From assembly GCA_037962975.1 (NCBI GenBank), contig CM075676.1, forward strand, positions 31,739,001-31,803,000: 64,000 nt of DNA. The letters are read 5' to 3'. This DNA comes from Clitoria ternatea. Its lineage: Eukaryota; Streptophyta; Magnoliopsida; Fabales; Fabaceae. The notes beneath the pieces are model-generated. The model worked only from the letters and a program-made list of their open reading frames with translations, made no database searches and had not been told where the DNA came from. The position numbers and the translations under genes were made by a program. The number at the start of each line of letters is the position of its first letter. Within the stretch, counting starts at the first letter, position 1. Of the stretch, positions 54,603 through 64,000 are shown one piece after another.

Positions 54603-56934
54603 TCAGTCCTCTGAAACGCTTGTGCTTTCTGCTGCTGATGCTCTCTTCCTATCATAGCGCTAAAAGTGAAATAAACAAAACCAAATCTTATCTTAGCAAC
54701 AACAGCATTACTATGTTAAGAAAACCCATTAATGAACTAACAGCCACACAACACCTATGACAACAATTTCACAACAATGATAATTTAATTTTACCTGTTT
54801 TCCAAATGAGAATGGTACATATCTGTATTTAATCATGTGAGATATCTGTCTCCTCATTGTAAGCGTGAATAGGACCACCCAATAGAAGAGGAGTATTGGC
54901 CAGAACACCGGAACATCAAACACACTAAAGAAAGTCATCACAAATGCAATACAAAATGCCTTTGTGATTGAGTACCTGTCCAGAAAGGAAAATTAAGCAG
55001 TTTCAGTAGAAGCAACAGCATGTCAAAATACTAAGCATATGTTTGTAAGTTGGTTTTTGGAGAGGAAGGGAGGGAAGACGAAGGCTGAAATAGGAAGCCT
55101 CTTCTCCCTTTATGTTTGGGAGTTTGATTAACTTGTGTATCTTACAAAACACTCTCCCTCCTTTCTTGCCTTCCCTTCTTCCTTAAAACCTTCCCCTCCC
55201 CTTCTTTTTTGTTTCTTGGGAAACTTAGAAATTTTATATTTCAATGTTTGGTGTATCATTTTAAAAAACATTCTTGAGAATTTTGAGTTATATTTTACAA
55301 AATTACCCAACAAAACATTCCCAAGTGGGATACGAGAATCTTAGTTTCCTAAGTAGGAGAAGAGTTTTAATTATACTTAAAGAACATTCCTAGAAAACTT
55401 TTAAACATATCAAACACATGTTAAATTCTCCATAATTATGATTCCCGGGAAACAAGATTCTCAAGAAACATGATTGCCAGGAATTTAAAAACATTTCGGA
55501 TACCAAACGCCCCCTAAAAGTCTGCATGAAGAGATAAATGAGCAAGGAACTTCGATAATTTAAAAGCACAATATCCAAAGTGAAGAACATCATGATAGCA
55601 CTTCGTAATGCTGAAAACTGACATTAGCAATAGCTTCGTATAATGAATCAGATCAGATACAGCATCATCATACCCTCTTAAGTTCAAATAAAGCAAGCAG
55701 AAAGGCAGAGACATTGACAGCAAATATAAGAAACACATAACAGTCACTCACACATAAAATGTAATGTTAAGTAATTGATTGTTTTTCCATTAGATACAGC
55801 CTAACATACCTTCTCCGAAAAGCAACATAGTTATTACCTTTCCATTCACGTGTTTGGTAATTTATGCTAACAAAACACACTTTGATTTCAATTTGTAATG
55901 TGATCATTTTGAACATTTCATCGAGGAAACGAAAATCTAGACTTTGTTGTCAGATTAAATCTATTTGCGCATTTCACATGCCTACCCTTTCATATAACTA
56001 CAATATAGCCCTATCACAAGTTAAGAAAACACACAACCCTGTAAATAATACAACAATAACCTCATCACACATAAAATCTCCAACAGAACACAACATCAGA
56101 CTTTGTTTTGCCGATCTTTCCCAAATTAGGCAGATCGATCTCCTCTAAAGCCAAAACAAACAGATTACACAGCACCATGTAGCATCCCAGAATTCCAAAC
56201 TAATTAAATTTCCTCCATCAGCCAAAAAATTCCCTTAACCAGCAATTTTTTCTCCAAAAAATTACTCTTTCGAAAAAATGAGAAACTTGCACACGATTGG
56301 GATGCAATTGTGCCAACAACCGCGGAAGCCAATGTGGTTGACCTAAGTTGACTTAGCTGAACCACCACGAGAGATAGATACTCTTCAGCTACTACAGAGT
56401 CAAACCAATAACACACAAGAAACAAATAAAAGCCAATTACACATATTAATTGAATTAAATTCTGATTTCCGTTAACTACAATTAATCAGAATCATCGTTG
56501 TTTCCATAAGCCGATCAATACTTTTCAACACATCCCAATCTCAATTGAAGCAAAACGAATTGAATCAAAATTGAATCGAATAGGAAGCCCTACCAGAACT
56601 TGAACTCAGGGAGGCGGCGAACGAAGGGGCGAAACTCATCGGAGGAAGAGGTGGGGAGGGTGGGGCCCTCGGAATCGAGAACTTCGGGGTCCACCTGAGG
56701 GGAGAGGAAACCGATGAGAAGATTAAGGATGTAAATGCCGAGGCCGTAGGTTACGATGTAGAATCCTTCAACGAAGTACACGCGCAGCGCGTACAGCAAC
56801 GCTACCGCTACGAAGCACAACCAACGGCGTCCCACGTGCGGCGTCGTTTTATCGAGGAGATGTTGGTACTGCCGCGACACAGCAAACTTCCACCGCGATA
56901 TGGCGGCCGCCGGTGATGACTCGTCCGTCTCCAT
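54603..56934 (-). CDS. RER1: RER1 family protein (Golgi-to-ER retrieval receptor), three exons
   Basis: Exons on the minus strand are 56934-56594, 54975-54795 and 54659-54603, all with GT-AG introns and fitting phases, giving 192 aa, normal for plant RER1. The protein is a multi-span membrane receptor in the early Golgi that returns escaped ER membrane proteins through COPI vesicles. Visible marks are SRQYQHLLDKTTPHVGRRW, the membrane segments LCFVAVALLYALRVYF, GFYIVTYGLGIYILNLLIGFL and the exon 2 pair around FFSVFDVPVFWPILLFYWV. LPEFKFWYS spans the first junction, followed by QISHMIKYRYVPF. The short last exon encodes RYDRKRASAAES and a Ser-rich end. No damage seen. Plants have several RER1 copies; which one this is cannot be told. 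Confidence 0.96.
54976..56593 (-). other. Intron 1 of RER1 (1.6 kb)
   Basis: This long intron contains no supported gene. Its segment from about 55030 (ATGTTTGTAAGTTGG) to about 55515 (GATACCAAACGCCCCC) looks like a small non-autonomous element or a T-rich repeat, but clear inverted ends and duplication were not found. Confidence 0.45.
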
Positions 56935-57771
56935 CGATTGGATCCACAGTCGCGGTTTTCAGAGACGATTGATCTATCTCTTCTCGCGGTTCGAGTTTCT
57001 ACGATTTTTCGTTTTTTATTGTTGCACTCGGGGGCTGGTTCGGGTTTTGAACCGGGTTGAACTCTCTCTTCTTGCTTTCAGTATCCACTATCTAGTCCAC
57101 CAATCTCTTGACTTTAAAATGATTTTAAATAAATTTTACGAAATTATATAGAACAAAATTTAGGTAGAGAGGTACTTGGGTATTGGTATTTTTAGTGTTG
57201 CTCTCCTGTTATAATTGGAGCTTCATCTCGCTAATTTGGGTAATTGTTGATGTTGATTTATATTTTTTGGGTTATCAAATTGTAAAAATAATTCTAAAAA
57301 TATTTTTTCATTCAACCATAAGTATTTTTTATTACAAATAATTTTGTTTAAAATAAAAATATTTAGATCATGATAAAACAAACTCTCCTAACAAAAATTT
57401 TTTATTTATAAAAATTGAATATCTTACTTTAGGAGAATCAAATATGTATTAAAAATATTTAAGAAATTATATATAAACTTTGGTTAATTATTTTAGTTGC
57501 ATGTTTGACTCATATGCATTAATTAGAGTGAGTTATTAATTTAGGATAATTGAACCAACATGATGAAGATAACAAAATCGTATGAGTTAGAAAATTTTGA
57601 TGAGGACCATCTTTGAAACTACAAGGCCGTTACCAATTCTCTTGCAAACTCACGATGATTCAATTGATAAGTGTTATAGTTCTAACTATGCAATACAAGT
57701 TGTGTAAAATTCCAAGAACTTATTCATATAGGTATGTTTAGGGTTGGAAAAGGATTTTCATGCCATTTACA
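56935..57771. other. RER1 5' region and intergenic sequence
   Basis: The first 150 bp, GC-richer than its surroundings, probably hold the RER1 promoter and leader (minus strand). The rest is AT-rich and featureless. Confidence 0.5.
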
Positions 57772-57975
57772 GAAAGGCAATCGATTACCATAAAGGTCAT
57801 AGTCAATTATTATGAAAATCGGGCTCCTGTAATCGATTAGCAAACTAGGGTAATCGATTACCATCATTTAGATAATCGATTATTCCACTAGATAATAGAT
57901 TACAAGAGTATCAGGTATTTATTTTGAAAAACAAGGATTTGGTAATTGATTACCACCCTCGTGGTAATTTATTAC
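57772..57975. repeat. Phased array of AATCGATTA palindromes
   Basis: Copies of (G)TAATCGATTA(C) or close variants start near 57778, 57829, 57850, 57871 and 57891, plus degenerate copies near 57940 and 57963. Four successive copies are spaced 20-21 bp apart, as in the solo LTR at 9937-11180. It may be part of an old LTR of the same kind. Confidence 0.7.
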
Positions 57976-59490
57976 TTCATGCAGGCCAACAAAATGGACA
58001 AGTTATATAGCTAAAAGCAGGCCAATTTTACCAAACTTTCACTCCATCAATTTAGGCCATTAACTAATACACAAAGAACCAAATAGAGCCCTACTATTTC
58101 ATTGCAATCGAAAATGTACTTTCCCTCGTTATCACAACCATACACAAACATCCTAAATTCTCCTAGCATCATACAATTCACAACCAAGCACATTCCTACT
58201 TTTACCATTACATAATTCATCAATTTCCACTACTTCTAACTTAGATTTGCATCTCAATTTCCTAATTTTATCTACCAACATCATCCTAATTACCATTTCC
58301 TTCCAAAACTTAAAAGAGTTGGGAAAAGAAAGGGTTACCTTAACTTTTTGTCAATCCCTCAAAATGGTACTCCCCTCAAGCTAGATACCTCCCCTTGGAT
58401 CCTTGCATGTTAGAGGAATGATGAAGAAGGTGGAACTCTTACTTGCCCGTGAACATTGATGAAAGGGATGGTAAGAATGAGTGAAGGGAAAACCACAATT
58501 TTTACAAGGAAGCAAAGAAAAAAAGAAATGGGTGTGTTACTCGAAGTGGTGATGGAGAGAAGAAGAAGAATAAAAAGTCATGGTTGTTAAGTGGGTGAAG
58601 TGGGAAAAGAGAAGGGAAGATAGGAAATGATGGATTGTGGGCGTGAGTGTGAAAAATCGATAGTGAGAGTGTGAATTAAGGAGAATGAGAGTGAGGTTAA
58701 GATGGAATAGGGTACATGGTTAGTTAGGGTAGGGTGTCAATCTGGTCCATTTACAACACAAAAGAAAACAAGGAGAATGTTACATCAAGACTTTGTAAAA
58801 TAAGATTTCACAATTTGAATTTGATAGACTAACTAATATTCATGTGAATAAAAGAGAAACAACAATTCAAAGGAAAAAATCAACATCATATTGTAAGAAT
58901 TGTAAAGTAAGGAATGAGATTAGGAGACTAAAGTAGGGAGATTTTTTAACATCTGATTAATTAGATGATGTAATTATATATGGGATAAAAATAAAAGCGA
59001 TTGTAAATGTTAACTAACTAAAATATAAGGAATATGATTTATACTCTTAAAATATTATTTTGGTGGTTTTAAAATCAAAAATTCTAAATTGGATATAAAA
59101 CTAAGGAAAAAACTAGGTAATTGTTTCTTTTTTAATATAAGTGAAAAATTCAAAGCATTTCATAAATTATTAATGAAATATTTCTATAAGACTAAACAAC
59201 CATTGGTATACCAATTTCAAAATAAATTTGTTGGGCTCTTATATTGTCCTTAAATAAATAAATATTTAATAAAACAATTCCAAGATCAATATATTATTAC
59301 CTAGTCAGTATAGTGAAAATATAAGAGTAAAACCATGGTCATGATGTTAAAATAATAATCCCTTAATAACATTTTGAGATAAATATACTCATTAATAAAA
59401 TTATCAAATGTAATTAAAATTTCTCTGTCATAATGGACTTCATCGTAAGGTATAAGAAAATACTTTTATACATACGCTAAAAATTATGAA
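57976..59490. other. Intergenic sequence, partly LTR-like
   Basis: No gene seen. The stretch 58320-58740 (purine-rich, with GAAGAAGAAGAA and GTGAGAGTGTGAATTAAGG) may be a fragment of a retrotransposon LTR. The remainder is AT-rich. Confidence 0.4.
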
Positions 59491-59494
59491 AACA

Positions 59495-61800
59495 CAAATA
59501 TTTTTTTATCAACAAAGAAAAAATTAAATTACTTAAGGGTACAAGGGGTACCCGAACCCATATACAAAAGAATATATCTCATAAGCCTGATAAGCATAAC
59601 AAAGATTCCCTATACCAGTCTATACAACCTCTAAAAAAACTCATGCATTCGAAACCTTAACCAAAGCCAAGATCTGTATTGAACCAATTAAAACATTTTA
59701 TCAATAGATATTTGTCTGCCAAACTAATTTTAGTTACAGAATCAAAGTCATAGCCCAGAATACAGTCAAAATTTTCCGTACCAAGATGATGCAAAATAGA
59801 AGGAAACTCCAACCAGTCAAAACACCGCTGCCAAAGATAATAAGAAGCTTTGCATGAAAAAAATAAATGATATGAATTCTCCTTACTGTCACCACAAAAG
59901 ACACCTAATGTTGAAGAACCATCAAGTACCACTCCTCGCGTAACTAAATTAGGTTTAGTTTGAAGACGATCAAGCACTAATCTCCATCCAAATGTTCCCA
60001 CTTTTAAAGGCACAACATTATTCCAAAAAAACTGCACAAAATAAGCATCCCACAAATCAGTTTGTTGAACCAAGATGTTATAAGCAGATTTCACTGAAAA
60101 TTGGCTAGATGAATCTCCCGGCCAAAGCCAAAAATCAGACACAGCTACACGCACGCCAGTAAAACTTCCAAGATCAGTGAGTAAATAGGACAGCAGCTCC
60201 TCTTCCCAAACAATAAATTCCCTACGCCACTTTAGGTCTCTAACCCACTCACGATCCATATATGAGCCCATATCTGCAACAGACCCATTTTGTTGTGAGG
60301 AGAGTAAAAACAACCTGTGATATCTGGATTTTAACACAATATCTCCCAAACAACAATCTGACCAGAATTTTGTTTTAACCACATCACCCACCTTTTTCCT
60401 CACTCTAGACCGAAACCACTCAAACTCATTAGACACCTGCAGTACACTCCCCAAATCCCTACACCATCTTGAACCTTGTCTAAACACCTCATAGTCGCCA
60501 GACCGAACACCACTCTCATATTTTGACTCTAAAACTCTACCTCATAGACTTTCATGATCCCCCAACAATCGCCACATCCACTTTCCTAACATAGCCACAT
60601 TGGATTTTCTGAATTCCCTCACACCCAACCCACTTGCCCTCTTACTCATACATACTTGATCCCACTTAACCGAACAAATTTTTTTCCTCATCTCACTTCC
60701 TCCCCATAAAAATGACCTTTGCAAAGATGTTAATGTTTTTAAAGCAGAAATAGGTACCTTAAAAAAAGAAAAGAAAAAAAGAGGGATAGTACCGATTTAA
60801 GGAGACAGAGGCGACCATCAAAGGATAGATGATGCTGATTCCAAAGAGACAATTATTTACAAAACTTCATGATAACAGGCTCCCAAGTAGACTTTCTTCC
60901 TGGATTTGTACCCAAGGGTACAAATGGCAACTTCATAACATTACACTGCAACAGACCAGCATACTGAGCAACCTCCTCTTCACACCCCAAAACAACTCCC
61001 AACTTACTTTTACAAAAATTGACTTTTAGACCAGAAGCTAACTCAAAACACTGCAATACACTTTTCAGAGTCATAACATTCCTCAAAGATAGTTCACCAA
61101 AAAATAAGGTATCATCAGCAAACTGTAAGTGAGAAATACATACGTTTGCCTTTCCCACAAGAACACCACTAAACATATTTCTCTTCATTGCTTCCCTCAT
61201 TAACCCGCCAATCCCTTCAGCCACAAACAAAAACAAGAAGGGAGCAATAGGATCACCCTGTCTTATACCCTGCCTCATTAAAACTCAGAGGTTGGACTCC
61301 CACTCACAAGAATAGACACATTAGAAGACATTAAACAACCTTTGGTCCACTGAATCCTTCTATCCGTAAATCCCAATCTTTTCATCATATAAAATAAGAA
61401 ATCCCAACAGATTGAGTCATAAGCCTTCTCAAAGTCCACTTTGAAGATTAGACAAGATTTGTGACACCTCTTCACTTCGTCAATTAACTCATTTGCAATA
61501 AGCACACTATCAAGTATATTTCTCCCTCCAACAAAAGCTGACTGATTCTCACTAACAATTCCACCTATAACACACCTTAACCGACAAGCTAGGACCTTAG
61601 CAATAATTTTATACAAACATCCCACTAAAGAAATAGGTCTATAATCACCTAACCAAATCTGATTAGCACCTTTTGGAATAAGTGCTAAAAAGGATTAATT
61701 CGCTCCTATTGGGATAGCCCCATTAGCATAAAATTCCTCCATCATTCTACACACATCAACTTTCAACAAATCCTAAAAAACACTTAATAAAATTAAAATT
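59495..61800 (-). mobile_element. 5'-truncated L1-type LINE
   Basis: On the minus strand the pieces appear in order. Reverse transcriptase starts around 61790 (FLALIPKGANQ, GDYRPISLV), followed by ENQSAFVGGRNILDSVLIANE and VDFEKAYDSICWDFL (61625-61278). Then come MRQGIRQGDPIAPFLFLFVAEG and FADDTLFFGE, the RT active site (61278-60853), and a middle region WGGSEMRKKICSVKWDQVC (60724-60542). The zf-RVT domain is last, with FSVKSAYNIL and LDRLQTKPNL..RGV (60487-59657). The 3' end TACCCCTTGTACCC..TTTGTTGATAAAAAAA, a typical plant LINE tail, is at about 59495-59560. Stops and shifts break the frame, and the 5' part including the endonuclease is missing. Confidence 0.88.
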
Positions 61801-62003
61801 ATATCCATCTGGCATCGGGCTCTTTGATCCATCACACTCCTAAAGAGCTAATCGAATCCTTCAATAAAATATTATACTCAAAATGTAATAATAAGAATAA
61901 TTATGAAAATAGTAAAAATTTTCTATCAATGTTATTTGGAAAATAAAATAAAAATAAAAATATTAATTTTAATAATTAAAATGACATTAATGGTTATTGG
62001 TAT
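61801..62003. other. AT-rich spacer
   Basis: About 200 bp between the LINE and the small hAT element. Nothing recognised. Confidence 0.4.
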
Positions 62004-62416
62004 TAAGGATGACAAAATGGGCCAGGCCTAAGCCCACCAAATTTGGCGGGGTGGACAAGAATTTTTAGTCGGTCTTACGCCACAGCCCGCCCTGGCTGGC
62101 CCGCCAAATTAGCGGGTCAAAACCTTGGCGGGACGGGCCCCCGTAAAAGAAAAAAATATAAATATTACTAATTTATACTTCATTTTATTAAAATATATAC
62201 TTTCATTTTCTAAAATTAAAAAAGTAACATCTCTTGCTATTTATACATTTCTTTTAATAATATCTTCTTTAATTTCTTTAAAATTATTTTTCTAATTTTT
62301 TAATCTTAATTTGACACATTATTTTAAAAAAAATATAATTTTAACTTTGGCGGCCTGGCCCTAAATTTTGGCCCGTTTAGTTTAGCGGGGCGGGCCAACC
62401 CGTTTTGTCATCCCTA
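62004..62416. mobile_element. Non-autonomous hAT element (MITE), 413 bp
   Basis: The ends TAAGGATGAC and GTCATCCCTA are inverted with one mismatch, and a perfect 8 bp duplication ATTGGTAT flanks the element (61996-62003 and 62417-62424), diagnostic of hAT. Subterminal regions are rich in GGCGGG/GGCCAGGCC motifs in inverted arrangement, and the centre is AT-rich. It has no coding capacity. Its end resembles the hAT end at 3581. Confidence 0.92.
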
Positions 62417-62424
62417 ATTGGTAT

Positions 62425-62906
62425 GACTAAAGAAAGGAAAAAGATTTGAATCAAAGAAAGCTATTCATTAAAATCTTTTGAAAGGTTAGTGAACAAGATA
62501 CAAATCAACTCATACGCCTTATAAGATTGATTAAGTCTCATAGTATTGACGACTTTGCTATACTTTTTCTTGCCTATGACAGGTACGCACCTTACATTAA
62601 ACAGACATTAAGACTTATTTGTTAGTTAGGCATAAAATAAGATGTTACATAAAGAGTAATGATAAGTACTTAAGTTTTTCGATCATAATTGGTAAAAAAT
62701 AAATCCCAAGTATTTAACTTTTTAAGGATGAAGTATAGAAGAAAGTCAATGGATGGAAAGAGAAGGTCTTATCAAGAGTAAGTAGAGAGGTACTTATTAA
62801 ATTTATTACTCATATTATCTCATATTATGTCATCGTTGTTTTGACCTTCATGTGTCTATTTATAAATAAATAGAAAGCATGATAAATAGGTTTTTTTCAT
62901 TGGGGG
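62425..62906. other. Intergenic sequence
   Basis: About 480 bp, AT-rich, no feature recognised. It ends at the start of an LTR. Confidence 0.4.
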
Positions 62907-64000
62907 TGTGAACACCTCTTTTGGGTCCGGCCCAGATGGAAAGAACACCGGTCCCAGGGTACTAAAAACAAGTTTTGACTGTTGTAAATATGACACCGGT
63001 CCAAGTTCCAGGGGTAATAACGGACCAGATATTGGTTCCTGGAGGGCCGATGTCATGCACCTGACAACAGAAGGACTGGTCAGTCCGGCCCAAGTAGAAC
63101 CTCGATCTAGTGGGGTGACTCAGATCGAAACATGTGCACACCGGCTGAGACGGTAAGTCCGGGCTACTATGAAGAACACCACCCCCTATGTACCATTGAA
63201 AAGGTTCGACCGGTATGAAGGTGATACAGGTCCAGGTTCTAAAGAGGCCACATCGGACCAGTTGGAATTGCATCCAACCGATGTCCTTAATGGCCGATGT
63301 CACAAACTTGACAACGGAAGGATGAGCTCAGAGATTTTATGCGCACTGACCTGGAATCGCACCCCCTAAAAGTGGCAGACAGGGGGCGGAAGTGGACAAT
63401 TAAAAATACCCCCACTGAACCACTGTTCCCCACAAACAGATAGTGGCCAGGGTAGCACCATTGCGTATATGGGTTAGTGGGAACTCTTGTTGTCCCAAAA
63501 ACACTCAGCCCATGTCCTCAAGCCCTATAAATGCCACAACCAGAGAAGCTCAAGGGGTTGGACTTCCCTCTCTCGGCAAGAAAAACCTGCCTAAATTCTC
63601 TCTGATTCCTCCTAACCTTCAAAGGATCTTCTAATAATCTGTCTAGATCATCACAAAGGACCTCTAGCCTTAAGAAGCTTGAAGTTCCCCAGTGCTCAAA
63701 GTTACTGTCCCTCACACCGAACATACACCGTTCCTACATCGTACCTACACCGTCCCAGTACAAAGTTGCCCTTCACCAAACTTCCATACCGTACCTTACC
63801 TAGCCACTGCCTTTATCAATCCTCAACATCGTCCCTGCATAGCATTCAGTCACCTCCTCACTTTGGATCGTTCCCCACCAACATCGGCCACATCCCTCAG
63901 TTTCCAGCAGTTGAGTCCAACATCAACTCAGTACGTCTGCCACAGCATGCAAATCCAGTACCTGTTCGACACCGTCACTGCATCCGACCCCAACAACGGT
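62907..64000 (+). mobile_element. Start of an LTR related to the 14 kb element, plus orientation, runs off the window
   Basis: TGTGAACACCTCTTTT at 62907 equals the minus-strand start of the 3294 bp LTRs at 36098 and 46863. Downstream similarity includes AACACCGGTCC, the CTAAAAGTGGCAGACAGGGGG segment (63368) and ACAGATAGTGGCCAGGG (63437). A TATA box, CTATAAAT, is at 63525-63532. The first part lacks the dense CACTCGGA repeats of the other family. The element lies in opposite orientation and continues beyond 64000, so whether it is complete, solo, or carries pol cannot be judged. Confidence 0.82.

Noticed and set aside
55030..55515. A small transposon in RER1 intron 1
   Set aside because: Parts look MITE-like (TACCAAACGCCCCC), but I could not find matching inverted ends or a target duplication.

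Overview
The window is plant nuclear DNA, most likely from a phaseoloid legume close to soybean (an inference from the retrotransposon families and AATCGATTA-type LTR repeats, not proven). Only two ordinary cellular genes look complete. One is a four-exon papain-family cysteine protease at 27607-29455 (+). The other is a three-exon RER1 Golgi-to-ER retrieval receptor at 54603-56934 (-). Nearly everything else is transposable elements, several of them nested.

Left part (1-21147). A decayed hAT transposase (ricesleeper type) crosses the left edge and is split by a Cassandra TRIM array with three LTRs carrying 5S-rRNA-like sequence (93-1634). Next is a complete 17.5 kb Ty3/gypsy element of the Tat lineage (3648-21147). 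It has 730 bp LTRs and an exact 5 bp target duplication, with gag and pol on the minus strand. Between pol and the 3' LTR it carries two diverged genes in antisense (plus) orientation, each with an intron, a coiled coil and a following set of dyad-symmetric repeats. The second antisense gene is interrupted by a 1.24 kb solo LTR.

Middle (21148-35270). A 5.2 kb Mutator-like element (21652-26863) has 151 bp terminal inverted repeats, a broken transposase on the minus strand and an intact convergent two-exon gene for a small GRF-zinc-finger membrane protein. The protease gene follows about 740 bp beyond it, then a 2.4 kb solo LTR (30842-33274) rich in CTCGG repeats.

Right part (35277-64000). A second hAT transposase relic (ZMYM1-like) is split by a 14.06 kb LTR element (36098-50156) with identical-length 3294 bp LTRs, a long gag ORF and no pol, its internal space being filled by several tandem-repeat families. 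Then come an 827 bp fold-back element with a perfect 10 bp target duplication (52291-53117), RER1, a 5'-truncated LINE (about 59495-61800), a 413 bp non-autonomous hAT element (62004-62416), and the start of another LTR related to the gag-only element but in opposite orientation (62907 to the window end).

The best candidates for something under-described are the two antisense genes in the Tat element, the repeat units beside them whose stems change sequence but keep pairing, the two-gene MULE, and arrays of AATCGATTA palindromes spaced 21-22 bp apart. All boundaries come from reading the sequence by eye; no alignment or database search was run.
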